A DNA stretch of 64,000 nucleotides from Sporosarcina sp. ACRSM (GCF_022346545.1 NZ_JAKRNU010000007.1:62001-126000); one strand, 5' to 3'; positions 1 through 9,065 are shown, numbered from the stretch's first letter. The notes: a model not told the origin generated them from the sequence alone. Made by a program: numbers and translations.

Positions 1-88
1 TTCCACACATCGGTGTATATAAATAATAGACGGCTTCAGGTAACTCTTCTAATGCCTGTTTCCATTGTTTATGTGTCCATGTTTCCAT
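1..88 (-). CDS. yusE: Thioredoxin-like protein YusE, 5' part only
   Basis: The gene runs off the left edge and only about 29 N-terminal residues are visible, beginning METWTHKQWKQALEEL and reaching the start of a thioredoxin-type CxxC site (TPMCG, then Thr). An AAGGATGAG ribosome binding site lies upstream of the ATG at 88, and the yusF stop codon is 17 bases away, so the two are probably co-transcribed. The thioredoxin fold is inferred from the short N-terminus, the visible half of the redox site and the conserved Bacillus order yusE-yusF-gcvH-yusI. A protein of this type would act as a cytoplasmic thiol-disulfide oxidoreductase; its partner is not known to me. Confidence 0.75.
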   Translation of the reverse strand, partial: METWTHKQWKQALEELPEAVYYLYTPMCG

Positions 89-105
89 AATCGATAACTC
101 ATCCT

Positions 106-444
106 TCAAATAAGAAATTCGGGGTGTATTTCAAAATCTGCACCAAGCAAGATGGAGGCAAGCACTTTGTACGGGGTTGTTTCCACTTCCCGATAAACCT
201 TTTCCGTGTACAAATGAATGGCGTCGGGATAATCCCTTTTAAATAAAACACGTATCTTGTCACCATCTTCATCCGCATCGACAAAGACAAATAATTCCTG
301 TTCCTCAAAAGGAGCAAGCATCTCTTCAAGGCGATAGGGACTAATCGTCCCATTCGTGCAAATGATTGTGACAGGCTCTGCAAGAATTCGGGCAAGCCGT
401 TTCCTGTCCGAACCACCCTCTACGATAATCACTTTCTCCCCCAT
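106..444 (-). CDS. yusF: Toprim-domain protein YusF
   Basis: The protein (112 aa) begins MGEKVIIVEGGSDRKRLARIL. The early VEG motif and the later FVDADEDGDKIR stretch are the glutamate and DxD acidic motifs of a Toprim fold, found in primases, topoisomerases and small nuclease-like proteins. The ATG at 444 was chosen because GGGGAGG sits 8 bases upstream. A longer reading frame starting at 501 would run through the gcvH terminator and lacks a ribosome binding site. It lies between gcvH and yusE as in B. subtilis. Its biochemical role is not established; nucleic-acid binding or cleavage with a divalent metal is the family expectation. Confidence 0.8.
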   Translation of the reverse strand: MGEKVIIVEGGSDRKRLARILAEPVTIICTNGTISPYRLEEMLAPFEEQELFVFVDADEDGDKIRVLFKRDYPDAIHLYTEKVYREVETTPYKVLASILLGADFEIHPEFLI

Positions 445-486
445 CCCAATGCCTCCCCTGCGAATTACTTTTTTGAGCAAAGATTC

Positions 487-512
487 AAAAAACGCCGGCA
501 TTATACCAGCGT
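487..512 (-). terminator. Rho-independent terminator of gcvH
   Basis: On the minus strand CGCTGG and CCGGCG pair across a 7-base loop (one G-T wobble), followed by a run of six T. It lies 11 bases beyond the gcvH stop and would separate gcvH from yusF, which has its own ribosome binding site just downstream. Confidence 0.75.
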
Positions 513-522
513 CTCGTTTGAA

Positions 523-906
523 TTATTCTCCAACTGTCATTTTGTCATACTCTTCAGCAGACATTAACGTATCTAATTCTGCAGCATCCGTTGGCTCAAC
601 AACGATCATCCATGCATTTTCATAAGGTGATTCGTTGACAAACTCAGGGTTGTCCTCAAGCTCTTCGTTCACCTCAAGTACTTTACCGCTGATTGGCGCG
701 TAAAGCTCCGATACTGTTTTAACGGATTCAACACTTCCGAACGGCTCGTTCAATTTCACTTCATCGCCAACTTGTGGTAGTTCGACAAAAACGATATCCC
801 CAAGTTCAGATTGTGCGAAATGTGTAATACCGATACGGTAGTTCCCGCTTTCTTCTTTTACCCATTCATGCTCTTCAGAATAGCGTAGGTCCTTTGGTGT
901 GCTCAT
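523..906 (-). CDS. gcvH: Glycine cleavage system H protein
   Basis: A 127-aa lipoyl carrier protein of normal family length. The lipoyl-lysine is K63 in the motif ESVKTVSE, preceded by the conserved GSVES turn and followed by ISGKV and the C-terminal [11 protein letters not shown] and WMIVVEP segments. The H protein shuttles the aminomethyl group between the P, T and L proteins of glycine cleavage; in Bacillus relatives it also serves as the lipoyl acceptor from which other 2-oxoacid dehydrogenases are lipoylated. The start has GGAGGGG seven bases upstream. No gcvP or gcvT genes are in this window, as expected from the isolated yus-type location. A terminator follows directly. Confidence 0.97.
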   Translation of the reverse strand: MSTPKDLRYSEEHEWVKEESGNYRIGITHFAQSELGDIVFVELPQVGDEVKLNEPFGSVESVKTVSELYAPISGKVLEVNEELEDNPEFVNESPYENAWMIVVEPTDAAELDTLMSAEEYDKMTVGE

Positions 907-981
907 ACCTTAACCCCTCCAAATAAATAGTTTCATACCCTTCAATTTTGGCATATTTCATGACCAATGACAAGATTGGAT

Positions 982-1341
982 TCAATTTGCCCAAACGGTG
1001 TCGAATTCTTCTTCTTTGAAACCGACTGTCACCTTGCCGCGCCCGAATACAATCGGTCTTTTGATCAACATACCGTCCGATGCCAACAAGCCGATTTTCT
1101 CTTCATCTGTCATGTTCGGCAAGCGATCTTTCAAGTTTAATTCCCGATATTTTTTACCCGAGACGTTAAAAAACTTTTTAATGTCTAATGAGGACGCCGC
1201 AATCATTTCTTGCAATTCTTTTTCAGTCGGCGGATTTTCTGCAATATTCACCTCTTGAAAATCCAATCCATTCATTTCAAGCCATTTTTTCGCTTTTCGA
1301 CATGTCCCACATTTCGGGTAGCCATAATATGTAATACTCAT
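982..1341 (-). CDS. yusI: Spx/ArsC-family protein YusI
   Basis: The 119-aa product begins MSITYYGYPKCGTCRKAKKWLEMNG, a thioredoxin-like ArsC fold with a CxxC at the start of the first helix, then ENPPTEKEL and a long KRPIVFGRGKVTVGF C-terminal segment typical of the Spx/YffB/YusI group. The start at 1341 has GGAGGTG nine bases upstream; the longer frame to 1422 lacks a site and overlaps the fadE terminator. A TATAAT-like -10 lies between that terminator and the gene, so it may have its own promoter. Whether it is a reductase or a regulator of RNA polymerase like Spx cannot be told from sequence alone. Its place beside gcvH and fadE matches B. subtilis yusI. Confidence 0.85.
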   Translation of the reverse strand: MSITYYGYPKCGTCRKAKKWLEMNGLDFQEVNIAENPPTEKELQEMIAASSLDIKKFFNVSGKKYRELNLKDRLPNMTDEEKIGLLASDGMLIKRPIVFGRGKVTVGFKEEEFDTVWAN

Positions 1342-1375
1342 CTCGCTCAACACCTCCGTTTTCGCCATTATAGCA

Positions 1376-1410
1376 GAAAAACCATCCGAAGACCTCAAGG
1401 TATCGGATGG
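1376..1410 (-). terminator. Terminator of fadE
   Basis: On the minus strand CCATCCGA and TCGGATGG pair, extended by ACC/GGT, and are followed by TTTTTC. It lies 27 bases beyond the fadE stop codon and marks the end of the fadN-fadA-fadE transcript. Confidence 0.85.
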
Positions 1411-1436
1411 AAAGGTTTGCAAGAATCGTTTATTTC

Positions 1437-3224
1437 TTAAACCAGATATTTCTCGGCATCAATCAGCTTGACAGATGCTTCACGTTTTTTTGCGATGATA
1501 TTATGAGGGGTGGAACGGGTCAATTTCCGCAAGGCGGAGAGCATCATGCGAAGATTGTCGCCCTCTGTTGCGGCAAGGAGTGTTTCTTTCGCGTCTTTTT
1601 CAATCTCCTGAAATGCTTCTTGGCAAAAAATTTGTGTATATAAAATCTTCTGCTGTTCTTTCTCTTCCCCGTTGCGAATAATCGCTTTTGCTGTTCGCAA
1701 CAAAGCGGATTCCATTGCGAAAATGTTATTGGCGATATCCGCGATATTGACTAGTACTTCTTGTTCCGCTTCTAGTTTCGCCCCAAAACGCTGTGCGGCG
1801 ATTCCTGCTACAAGCAAACCGATTTTCTTGGCATTTTGGACGAGTGATTTTTCTTGTGCAAGTGCTTCCTCACCGATTTCCTCTGGCATCATCGTGAGCA
1901 GTTCCGCTTGTAATGCTTGCGCCTGTTGCAAGAGTGGCAATTCACCTTTCAGCGCCTTTTTCAAGAAAGTCCCGGGAATGATCAGGCGATTGATTTCATT
2001 TGTCCCTTCAAAAATTCGGTTAATCCGGGAGTCCCGATACATGCGCTCCACTTCATATTCCTGCATGAAACCATATCCGCCATGTAATTGGACAGCTTCA
2101 TCAACGATATAATCGAGCACTTCGGATCCGACGACTTTATTGATGGAACATTCAATTGCATATTCAGCGACGGCTGCCGCGACGGCTTTCCCATCTTTTT
2201 GCTCTTCAGCGCTCAATCGACTTTGCCGCTCCTCAAAATAACCGACCGTTCGGTAAATCAAACTTTCCGTCGCATACAACTTGGCTGCCATCGTGGCCAA
2301 TTTTTCTTTCGTTAAATTAAAAGAGGAGATCGGTGTTTTAAACTGCTGGCGTTGATTGGTATAAGTAATGGCCAATTCAAGCGCACGTTTAGAACCGCCG
2401 ATTGTTCCGGCTCCCAATTTATAACGTCCGATATTTAAAATATTGAACGCTATGATATGTCCCCGGCCGATTTCGCCTAAAAGGTTCTCAACCGGCACTT
2501 GCGCATCCTGTAAGATGAGCGTCCGTGTAGAGGAAGATTTGATCCCCATTTTTTTCTCTTCAGCGCCGACCGAGACGCCTGGGAATTCTTTCTCTACAAT
2601 GAAAGCCGTGAATTTCTCCCCATCGATTTTTGCATAGACAATAAAGACATCCGCAAAACCGGCATTTGTAATCCACTGCTTTTCTCCATTTAAGATATAG
2701 TGTGTTCCTTCAGCATTTAACTTCGCGGTCGTTTTTGCACCTAAAGCGTCTGAACCGGATCCCGGCTCCGTCAAGGCGTATGCAGAAATTTTGTTGCCGG
2801 CAACAGAATTCGGTAAATACTTTTGTTTTTGCGCTTCATTGCCAAAAAGGACGATCGGTAACGTACCAATGCCAACGTGCCCGCCGTGAGTAATCGAAAA
2901 TCCTCCGGCTACGGACATTTTTTCCCCAATCAATGCAGATGAGATCTTATCCAGGCCAAGGCCGCCGTATTCTTCAGGTACGTCTGCACCGAGAAGACCT
3001 AGATCCCCTGCTGTTTTAAGCAATCTTAACGAGTTTTCGAATTCATGGTTTTCGAGTTTTTCCACGACAGGGAGCACTTCGTTTTTCACATAGTCTTCCG
3101 TTGTCTTCGCAATCATTTTATGTTCATCGGTAAAGTCCTCTGGCGTAAATACCCGATCTGCCGCAATCTCTTCGATTAAGAAGGCACCGCCTTTGATCAG
3201 TTCATCGGTATGCAATTCAGTCAT
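1437..3224 (-). CDS. fadE: Acyl-CoA dehydrogenase FadE
   Basis: A 595-aa acyl-CoA dehydrogenase with a C-terminal extension of about 170 residues, like B. subtilis FadE (YusJ). Seen: the substrate and FAD loop ALTEPGSGSDA (150-160), the signature QLHGGYGFMQEYEVERMYRD (379-398) and the catalytic base E406 in IFEGTNEI. It performs the first, FAD-dependent step of fatty-acid beta-oxidation, making trans-2-enoyl-CoA and passing electrons to ETF. A GGGAGG site precedes the ATG. It is the last gene of the fadN-fadA-fadE series, but 180 bases with three hairpins separate it from fadA. Confidence 0.95.
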   Translation of the reverse strand: MTELHTDELIKGGAFLIEEIAADRVFTPEDFTDEHKMIAKTTEDYVKNEVLPVVEKLENHEFENSLRLLKTAGDLGLLGADVPEEYGGLGLDKISSALIGEKMSVAGGFSITHGGHVGIGTLPIVLFGNEAQKQKYLPNSVAGNKISAYALTEPGSGSDALGAKTTAKLNAEGTHYILNGEKQWITNAGFADVFIVYAKIDGEKFTAFIVEKEFPGVSVGAEEKKMGIKSSSTRTLILQDAQVPVENLLGEIGRGHIIAFNILNIGRYKLGAGTIGGSKRALELAITYTNQRQQFKTPISSFNLTKEKLATMAAKLYATESLIYRTVGYFEERQSRLSAEEQKDGKAVAAAVAEYAIECSINKVVGSEVLDYIVDEAVQLHGGYGFMQEYEVERMYRDSRINRIFEGTNEINRLIIPGTFLKKALKGELPLLQQAQALQAELLTMMPEEIGEEALAQEKSLVQNAKKIGLLVAGIAAQRFGAKLEAEQEVLVNIADIANNIFAMESALLRTAKAIIRNGEEKEQQKILYTQIFCQEAFQEIEKDAKETLLAATEGDNLRMMLSALRKLTRSTPHNIIAKKREASVKLIDAEKYLV

Positions 3225-3403
3225 TGGAATTCCTCCCTCTTTCTTTGTCTAGACTCCAGGCTTCAGATGCTCGGAGGCTCACAGGATGTGAGTCAGGCAG
3301 CCGTTGCCAATCAAACAGCGCAGGGTTTGATTTGCCGTATTTCTGCGTTCTTTGCGGAAATTAAGGCACTTTCAGGACGCGGCGCACTTAGACTGCCTTC
3401 CTT
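3225..3403. repeat. Intergenic hairpin element between fadA and fadE
   Basis: This spacer has no ORF with coding character but carries three successive hairpins: CTCACA/TGTGAG at 3278-3292, AATCAAAC/GTTTGATT at 3309-3332, and an imperfect longer one at 3333-3368. The remaining two fad gene junctions are only 26 bases or so, so this block looks inserted. It resembles the dispersed intergenic repeats of Planococcaceae genomes from memory, but no second copy was found here. Confidence 0.45.
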
Positions 3404-4579
3404 TTATAGCATTTCAAATACGCCGGCTGCGCCCATTCCGCCGCCGATGCACATCGTGACGACACCGAATTGTTTCCCTTGGCGTTTCAATTCGTTCAGT
3501 AGGCGGATCGTTAAAATCGTGCCGGTCGCACCGAGTGGATGGCCAAGCGCGATTGCTCCCCCATTGACATTCACTTTGTCCAGATCCAACTCTAAATGGC
3601 GGATGACTTGCAATGATTGAGACGCGAATGCTTCATTTAATTCCCATAAATCGATATCGTCGATGGAAAGCCCTGCTATTTTCAATGCTTTCGGCACAGC
3701 TTCGATCGGTCCGATCCCCATCACTTCAGGCGGCACGCCTCCTACTGCAAATGCACGGAATTTCGCAATCGGTTTCAAACCTTGCGCTTCTGCCACTTCA
3801 CGGTCCATCACAAGAACAGTCCCTGCGCCATCAGATGTTTGCGATGCATTGCCAGCCGTCACCGAACCGGTAACTGAAAATGCCGGCCGCAATTTTGCTA
3901 GCCCTTCCATACTCGTTCCATGACGGACGCCTTCGTCCATTTCGAATGTGAATGTCTGTTCACCATATTTGCCATTTTCATCGACAAAACGTTTGACGAC
4001 TTCGACGGGGACAACTTCATCCTTGAATTTTCCCGCTACGATGGCCGCTCCCGCCCGCTCATGCGAACGGACAGCAAAGGCATCCTGGTCCTCACGGCTG
4101 ACACCGTATTTCACCGCCACTTGTTCAGCGGTATGGCCCATTCCCATATAATATTGAGGCGCCGTTTCCGCTAATTGGATGTTCGGACGGATTGTATTAC
4201 CCATCATTGGCACCATGCTCATCGACTCGACGCCCCCTGCAAGGATTGCTTGGGAATGCCCGATCATAATCCGTTCGGCGGCGTAGGCGATCGATTGCAA
4301 GCCCGACGAACAGAAACGGTTGATAGTAATGGCCGGTGTCGTGTCCGGTAATCCGGCAAGTGCACCGATATTCCGTGCAACGTTCATACCCTGCTCCGCT
4401 TCAGGCATGGCACAGCCGATGATCAGATCATCGATGGGACCATCATAGCCGCCCGCCCGCTTCAATGTTTCCTTTATGGTCAATGCGCCTAAATCATCCG
4501 GACGGACGGTCACCAAAGACCCTTTCCCCGCTTTTCCGACCGGCGTCCGTGCGCCGGCGACAAGTACTGCTTCTCGCAT
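3404..4579 (-). CDS. fadA: Acetyl-CoA C-acyltransferase (3-ketoacyl-CoA thiolase) FadA
   Basis: A 391-aa thiolase of the usual length. The nucleophile is C90 in NRFCSSGLQS, the second active-site set is H347 in GHPLGATG and C377 in CIGGGMG. It performs the last step of beta-oxidation, cleaving 3-ketoacyl-CoA with CoA to acetyl-CoA and a shortened acyl-CoA. It starts 26 bases after the fadN stop, with a GGAGGAAT site upstream of the ATG, and is transcribed with fadN. The gene order fadN-fadA-fadE equals that of B. subtilis. Confidence 0.95.
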   Translation of the reverse strand: MREAVLVAGARTPVGKAGKGSLVTVRPDDLGALTIKETLKRAGGYDGPIDDLIIGCAMPEAEQGMNVARNIGALAGLPDTTPAITINRFCSSGLQSIAYAAERIMIGHSQAILAGGVESMSMVPMMGNTIRPNIQLAETAPQYYMGMGHTAEQVAVKYGVSREDQDAFAVRSHERAGAAIVAGKFKDEVVPVEVVKRFVDENGKYGEQTFTFEMDEGVRHGTSMEGLAKLRPAFSVTGSVTAGNASQTSDGAGTVLVMDREVAEAQGLKPIAKFRAFAVGGVPPEVMGIGPIEAVPKALKIAGLSIDDIDLWELNEAFASQSLQVIRHLELDLDKVNVNGGAIALGHPLGATGTILTIRLLNELKRQGKQFGVVTMCIGGGMGAAGVFEML

Positions 4580-4605
4580 CCCTATTCCTCCTTTTGCTTT
4601 ATCGA

Positions 4606-6990
4606 TCAGTTACGCAACGGTTTTCCTTTTAACAGCATGTGCTGCATCCGCTGTTGGGACTTCGATTCTGCAATCAGGCTTAAGAAAGCTTCGCGCTCCA
4701 AATCGAGCATATATTGTTCGTCAACGAGCGTTCCATATGGCACTTTACCGCCTGCCAACACGAACGCCAATTTCTTAGCAATTTTTAAATCATGCTCGCT
4801 GATGAAGCCGGAAAGGAACATCCCTTCCGCACCGAGCAGCATCGTTGCATAGCCCGAATCGCCGGTAACTGGTATTTTTTCTTTTTTCGGTGCTGTATAA
4901 CCATTTTCATAGAGTGCGAGCGCGGCTTGTTTCGCATCATAGAGTAAATGATCGGCATTGACACTGATCCCATCCGCAAAGTCGAGATAGTTAAGGTCGC
5001 GTGCCTCTTCCGCAGAAGTGGACACTTTTGCCATGGCAATCGTTTCGAACACCTTGTTCGCCACATATTGATAATCGACATGGACCCCGTTCGGCAAGCC
5101 TTTTAAATGCCTCGCATACAGATTGACGTTGCCACCGCCCCCCGGGATGAGCCCGACCCCTGTTTCCACAAGTCCGATATACGTTTCCATCGATGCTTGA
5201 ATATGCGCCGCCGGCAGACAGACTTCTGCTCCTCCGCCAAGCGTCATTGCAAACGGTGCAGCAACGACCGGTTTCTTGGAATACTTGATTTTCATCATGG
5301 CCTTCTGAAACGTGCGAATGACAAAATCAAGTTCAAAGAGATTATCGTCTTGTGCCTCCATCAAAATGAGACCCAAATTGGCACCTACGCAGAAGTTTTT
5401 CCCTTGGTTGCCGATGACCAGGCCTTTGTAATGCTGCTCGACTTCCTCGACAGCGAAGTTGATCATCTGCAAAATGTCCAATCCGATCGCATTTGATTGG
5501 GAATGGAATTCAAGTAATGCGATGCCGTCTCCCATATCGATCAGGCTAGCTCCTGTATTTTTCTTAATGGTGCCATGTTTCTTTTTATACCGTTTTAAAT
5601 CGATCACTTTTTCATTAACCGGGGCTTTCTTGTAGGCTTCCCCATCAAAGAAATAAAGTTCCCCGTCTTCTTCCTTATAAAAAGTTTCATAGCCTTTCCC
5701 CAGCAATTGCTGCACAAATAGAGGGATTGCCGCCCCTTCCTTTTTCATCTTCTCCACCGATTGTGCGACACCGATCGCATCCCAAATTTCAAACGGTCCT
5801 TGTTGCCAGCCGAAGCCCCATTTCATCGCTCGGTCAATGGCGACGATATCATCCGCAATTTCACCGTTCAATTGTGCAGAATAGCGCAATGTCGGCGAGA
5901 GGATATGCCAAAGGAGTTCACCCGTCCGATCCTCTGCATAGACAAGCGTTTTCACTTTGTTGGAAAGCCCTTTTTGTTGCTTTGCCATTTCAATGGAAGG
6001 CGTTTGCAATTTTTTCGCCGGCTCATAGTCAAAGGTCTCCGGATTCAATTCAAGAATTTCCTTGCCTTTTTTCACATAGAATCCTTGCTTCGCTTTCGCA
6101 CCGATCCAGCCATTCTCCACCATTTTCTGCATGAAAGCTGGCGGGACGAATACTTGCTGCTCTTCCCCTTCCGTTTGGTCATACACATTTTTTGCAACAT
6201 GCATGAATGTATCGAGCCCGACGACGTCAAGTGTCCGGAAAGTCGCCGATTTCGGTCTGCCAATCAGCGTCCCCGTCACTGAATCGACTTCACCGATCGA
6301 ATACCCCCGCTTTGTCATTTCACGAAGCGTGACAAGAAGACCGTATGTGCCGATTCGATTGGCGATGAAGTTCGGTGTATCTTTCGCGATGACAACGCCT
6401 TTACCAAGTCGATCCTCCCCGAACTTCTTCATAAACTCGACCACTTCCAGAGCCGTCGTACTGGCTGGAATGACCTCAAGCAACTTCAAATAACGTGGAG
6501 GATTGAAAAAATGGGTGCCCAGGAAATGTTTTTGAAAATCTTCCGAACGCCCTTCCGCCATCGCTTCGATGCTAATGCCGGATGTATTGGAGCTGATGAT
6601 CGTTCCCGGGTTACGCACCGCATCGATCTTTTCATAGAGCACTTTTTTAGCATCAAGATTTTCAATAATGACTTCGATAATCCAGTCCACTTCTTTCAAC
6701 TTCTCCAAATCATCCTCAAAGTTCCCTGCTTCAATCAGCTTCAAATTATTTTTGCACGTGAGCGGAGCGGGCTTTTGCTTGAGTAGCTTCTGCAATGCTC
6801 CTGTCGCCATTTTGTTTCGCACTTGTACACTTTCTAACGTCAGTCCTTTGGCCGCTTCTTCATCCGTCAATTTTTCAGGGACGATATCCAAAAGCAATAC
6901 AGGAATCCCAATGTCGGCAAGATGCGCCGCGATACCTGAACCCATGACACCAGATCCTAAAACTGCCGCTTTTTTAATTTGATAAGTCAC
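4606..6990 (-). CDS. fadN: 3-hydroxyacyl-CoA dehydrogenase / enoyl-CoA hydratase FadN
   Basis: The 794-aa bifunctional enzyme has an N-terminal NAD-binding domain (VLGSGVMGSGIAAHLAD), the HCDH C-terminal domain with NFIANRIGTYG, and a C-terminal crotonase domain with MTLGGGAEVCLPAAHIQ and GLIPGGGG. It hydrates enoyl-CoA and oxidises the 3-hydroxyacyl-CoA. The start is taken as GTG at 6990, which has GGGAGG eight bases upstream and gives VTYQIKKAAVLG. The longer ATG frame at 7032 has no ribosome binding site and its first codons lie inside a FadR operator, so it is rejected. FadR repression released by long-chain acyl-CoA is the expected control. Confidence 0.93.
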   Translation of the reverse strand: MTYQIKKAAVLGSGVMGSGIAAHLADIGIPVLLLDIVPEKLTDEEAAKGLTLESVQVRNKMATGALQKLLKQKPAPLTCKNNLKLIEAGNFEDDLEKLKEVDWIIEVIIENLDAKKVLYEKIDAVRNPGTIISSNTSGISIEAMAEGRSEDFQKHFLGTHFFNPPRYLKLLEVIPASTTALEVVEFMKKFGEDRLGKGVVIAKDTPNFIANRIGTYGLLVTLREMTKRGYSIGEVDSVTGTLIGRPKSATFRTLDVVGLDTFMHVAKNVYDQTEGEEQQVFVPPAFMQKMVENGWIGAKAKQGFYVKKGKEILELNPETFDYEPAKKLQTPSIEMAKQQKGLSNKVKTLVYAEDRTGELLWHILSPTLRYSAQLNGEIADDIVAIDRAMKWGFGWQQGPFEIWDAIGVAQSVEKMKKEGAAIPLFVQQLLGKGYETFYKEEDGELYFFDGEAYKKAPVNEKVIDLKRYKKKHGTIKKNTGASLIDMGDGIALLEFHSQSNAIGLDILQMINFAVEEVEQHYKGLVIGNQGKNFCVGANLGLILMEAQDDNLFELDFVIRTFQKAMMKIKYSKKPVVAAPFAMTLGGGAEVCLPAAHIQASMETYIGLVETGVGLIPGGGGNVNLYARHLKGLPNGVHVDYQYVANKVFETIAMAKVSTSAEEARDLNYLDFADGISVNADHLLYDAKQAALALYENGYTAPKKEKIPVTGDSGYATMLLGAEGMFLSGFISEHDLKIAKKLAFVLAGGKVPYGTLVDEQYMLDLEREAFLSLIAESKSQQRMQHMLLKGKPLRN

Positions 6991-7013
6991 AAGTGAAGCC
7001 TCCCTTTGACCCT

Positions 7014-7031
7014 TGAATGAATGGTCATTCA
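7014..7031 (-). promoter_or_regulatory. FadR operator in the fadN leader
   Basis: The minus strand reads TGAATGACCATTCATTCA. This agrees at 17 of 18 positions with the B. subtilis FadR consensus as I remember it (TGAATGAMTANTCATTCA). It sits 24 bases upstream of the GTG start of fadN. Confidence 0.88.
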
Positions 7032-7205
7032 TTTTTCAAACAAAAAAATTTAGAAACATTCTCTATTATTCTAAGTGTAATCCATTGTGTATGTTTTCGC
7101 AATATTATAATCTCTGTTTTTCTCATCTTCTCTTACCAGAGCGTTTTACTACCCGGCTGGAACAAAAACATTGTACACTGACCTTATGAAGGAGGGGGAT
7201 TAATA

Positions 7206-7526
7206 ATGAAATCAATTACAACTGCAGAACAATTCAACGAAGTCATCTCAGGCGACTCCAAAGCACTCGTCAAATTCCAGGCGGGATGGTGTCCGGATTG
7301 CACGCGAATGGATATGTTCATCGATCCGATCGTTGAAAAATATGATATGTACACATGGTATGATGTCGATCGCGATGTGCTACCCGAAATCGCAGAAAAA
7401 TATGACGTCATGGGCATTCCTAGCCTATTGATTTTCCAAAATGGTGAAAAGAAAGCGCATTTGCATAGTGCCAACGCAAAATCACCGGAACAAGTCACAG
7501 ATTTCCTGGATAACGTAGAAAAGTAA
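7206..7526 (+). CDS. Small thioredoxin-family protein
   Basis: A 106-aa thioredoxin fold with the redox site C29-P-D-C32 in AGWCPDCTRMD, a following DVDRDVLPEIAEKYDVMGIPSLLIFQNG strand with the cis-proline, and no signal peptide, so it is cytoplasmic. The CPDC motif differs from the CGPC of housekeeping TrxA, so this is a specialised or YdbP-like thioredoxin. A GGAGGGGG site precedes the ATG. It is transcribed divergently from fadN and convergently to the aldehyde dehydrogenase, and is probably monocistronic because a strong hairpin follows. The physiological target is unknown. Confidence 0.85.
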   Translation: MKSITTAEQFNEVISGDSKALVKFQAGWCPDCTRMDMFIDPIVEKYDMYTWYDVDRDVLPEIAEKYDVMGIPSLLIFQNGEKKAHLHSANAKSPEQVTDFLDNVEK

Positions 7527-7533
7527 ATAAACG

Positions 7534-7577
7534 AAGTAGCCGTCAATCCTTCCATTCGTAAGGATTGACGGCTACTT
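7534..7577. terminator. Strong hairpin between convergent genes
   Basis: An 18-bp perfect stem, AAGTAGCCGTCAATCCTT with its complement, closes an 8-base loop. The flanks are T/A-rich but lack a clean T-run. It lies between the thioredoxin stop (7526) and the aldehyde dehydrogenase stop (7629), and can serve both. Confidence 0.75.
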
Positions 7578-7628
7578 CTTAATAAAAGGAACAACTGTTC
7601 ACATATGCGATGCATCTCAGATAAGTCA

Positions 7629-9050
7629 TTATTCTTGATTCCAAATAACAAGCTTCATTTCTGTCATTTCTTCTATTGTATATCTTAAGCCCTCACGCGA
7701 ATTACCACTTTCTTTCACGCCGCCATAAGGCATTTGGTCAACGCGATACGTTGGGATGTCGTTTATGAGAACACCGCCGACATGAAGTTTTTTAGACGCA
7801 TGCATAGCTGTAGCAATATCATTTGTGAAAATACCTGCTTGTAGCCCATATCTGGAATCGTTAATTGCAGTAATCCCTTCATCTACCGACTGAATCGCAT
7901 TAATAGAGACGATTGGCGCAAAGACTTCCTGGCAAGATACTTTTAAATGGGGTGCAACATCGAAAAGAACCGTTGGCAACAGCAAGTCGTTTTCGATCCT
8001 ACCGCCTGTCACGAGTTGGACATCCGCCTCCACTGCTTCATCAATCCACGCCTTCGCACGATCCTGTTCTTTTCTTGAAATCAGCGCAGATATATCTGTT
8101 TTTTCGTCTAACGGATCACCTAATACGAGTTTCTCAGTCGCTTCTTTAAACTTAGCAGTAAACGCTTCTACGAGATTCTCATGCACATAAATTCGCTGAA
8201 GTGAAATACAAACTTGTCCTTGGTTTGAAAATGCTCCAACAACACATTTCGGAACGATTTTATCAAGGTCAACACCATCGTCGATAATCACACCCGCATT
8301 CGAGCCAAGCTCCAACGCTACTCTTTTTAAGCCTGCTTTGTTGCGAATGCCAATACCGACTTCAGGACTTCCAGTAAATGTTACCATACTTACTTTGTCA
8401 CTCGTTACGAGGCGATCGCCAACTTTGCGGCCGCTTCCCGTCACAACATTTAAAGCTCCCTTTGGCAATCCTGCTTGCTCTAATAATTCTGCAAGGAAAA
8501 AGGCTGATAAAGGTGTTTGGGATGCTGGCTTTAAAACCACCGGATTCCCTACTGCAATTGCAGGTCCGATCTTGTGCGCCACTAAATTCATAGGGAAGTT
8601 AAACGGCGTAATGGCCGCAATAACACCAATTGGCTCCCTTACTGTATAGGCAAGACGATTGGCACCGTTTTTCGCTGCATCTAAAGGAATCATTTCGCCG
8701 TGGATGCGCTTCGCTTCTTCCGCTGCAAATTTATACGTTTCGATCGTGCGGTCCACTTCACCTAACGCAAACTTCAAAGGCTTTGACGATTCCAAAGAGA
8801 TGATTTGAGCCGCGCGCATTCGATTTTCTTTGAAAAGAACAACGAGCTTTTCAAGAATTTCCGCTTTTTCATAAGCCGTTAAATTAGCCATCGCTTCTCG
8901 TGTCGCATAAGCTGCATCAATGGCAGAATCTACTTGTCCGTCAGATGCTTGTGGAATTTCCGCTATTTTCTCCTGTGAATACGGTGAAAATAACTCCGCA
9001 TATTGCTCTGCATCGACCCACTCTCCGTTTATATACAACTTTTCCTTCAT
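7629..9050 (-). CDS. Aldehyde dehydrogenase (NAD(P)+)
   Basis: A 473-aa ALDH-superfamily enzyme of normal length. Seen: the oxyanion-hole Asn151 in TPFNFPMN, the general base E247 in ALELGSNAG, and the nucleophile C281 in NQGQVCISLQRIYV. It should oxidise an aldehyde to an acid. It is the last of six tightly spaced genes (15-18 bases apart) encoding an E1/E2/E3 complex, an SDR and this enzyme under a sigma-54 promoter. The substrate is probably an intermediate of the same pathway. Lactaldehyde or semialdehyde dehydrogenases are the nearest families, but motif reading does not separate them. An AAGGGGG site precedes the ATG. Confidence 0.9.
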   Translation of the reverse strand: MKEKLYINGEWVDAEQYAELFSPYSQEKIAEIPQASDGQVDSAIDAAYATREAMANLTAYEKAEILEKLVVLFKENRMRAAQIISLESSKPLKFALGEVDRTIETYKFAAEEAKRIHGEMIPLDAAKNGANRLAYTVREPIGVIAAITPFNFPMNLVAHKIGPAIAVGNPVVLKPASQTPLSAFFLAELLEQAGLPKGALNVVTGSGRKVGDRLVTSDKVSMVTFTGSPEVGIGIRNKAGLKRVALELGSNAGVIIDDGVDLDKIVPKCVVGAFSNQGQVCISLQRIYVHENLVEAFTAKFKEATEKLVLGDPLDEKTDISALISRKEQDRAKAWIDEAVEADVQLVTGGRIENDLLLPTVLFDVAPHLKVSCQEVFAPIVSINAIQSVDEGITAINDSRYGLQAGIFTNDIATAMHASKKLHVGGVLINDIPTYRVDQMPYGGVKESGNSREGLRYTIEEMTEMKLVIWNQE

Positions 9051-9065
9051 TGTTATCCCCCTTAG

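Noticed and set aside
4606..7032. fadN starting at ATG 7032 (808 aa)
   Set aside because: The first codons are inside a FadR operator and no ribosome binding site precedes the ATG; GTG 6990 has one.
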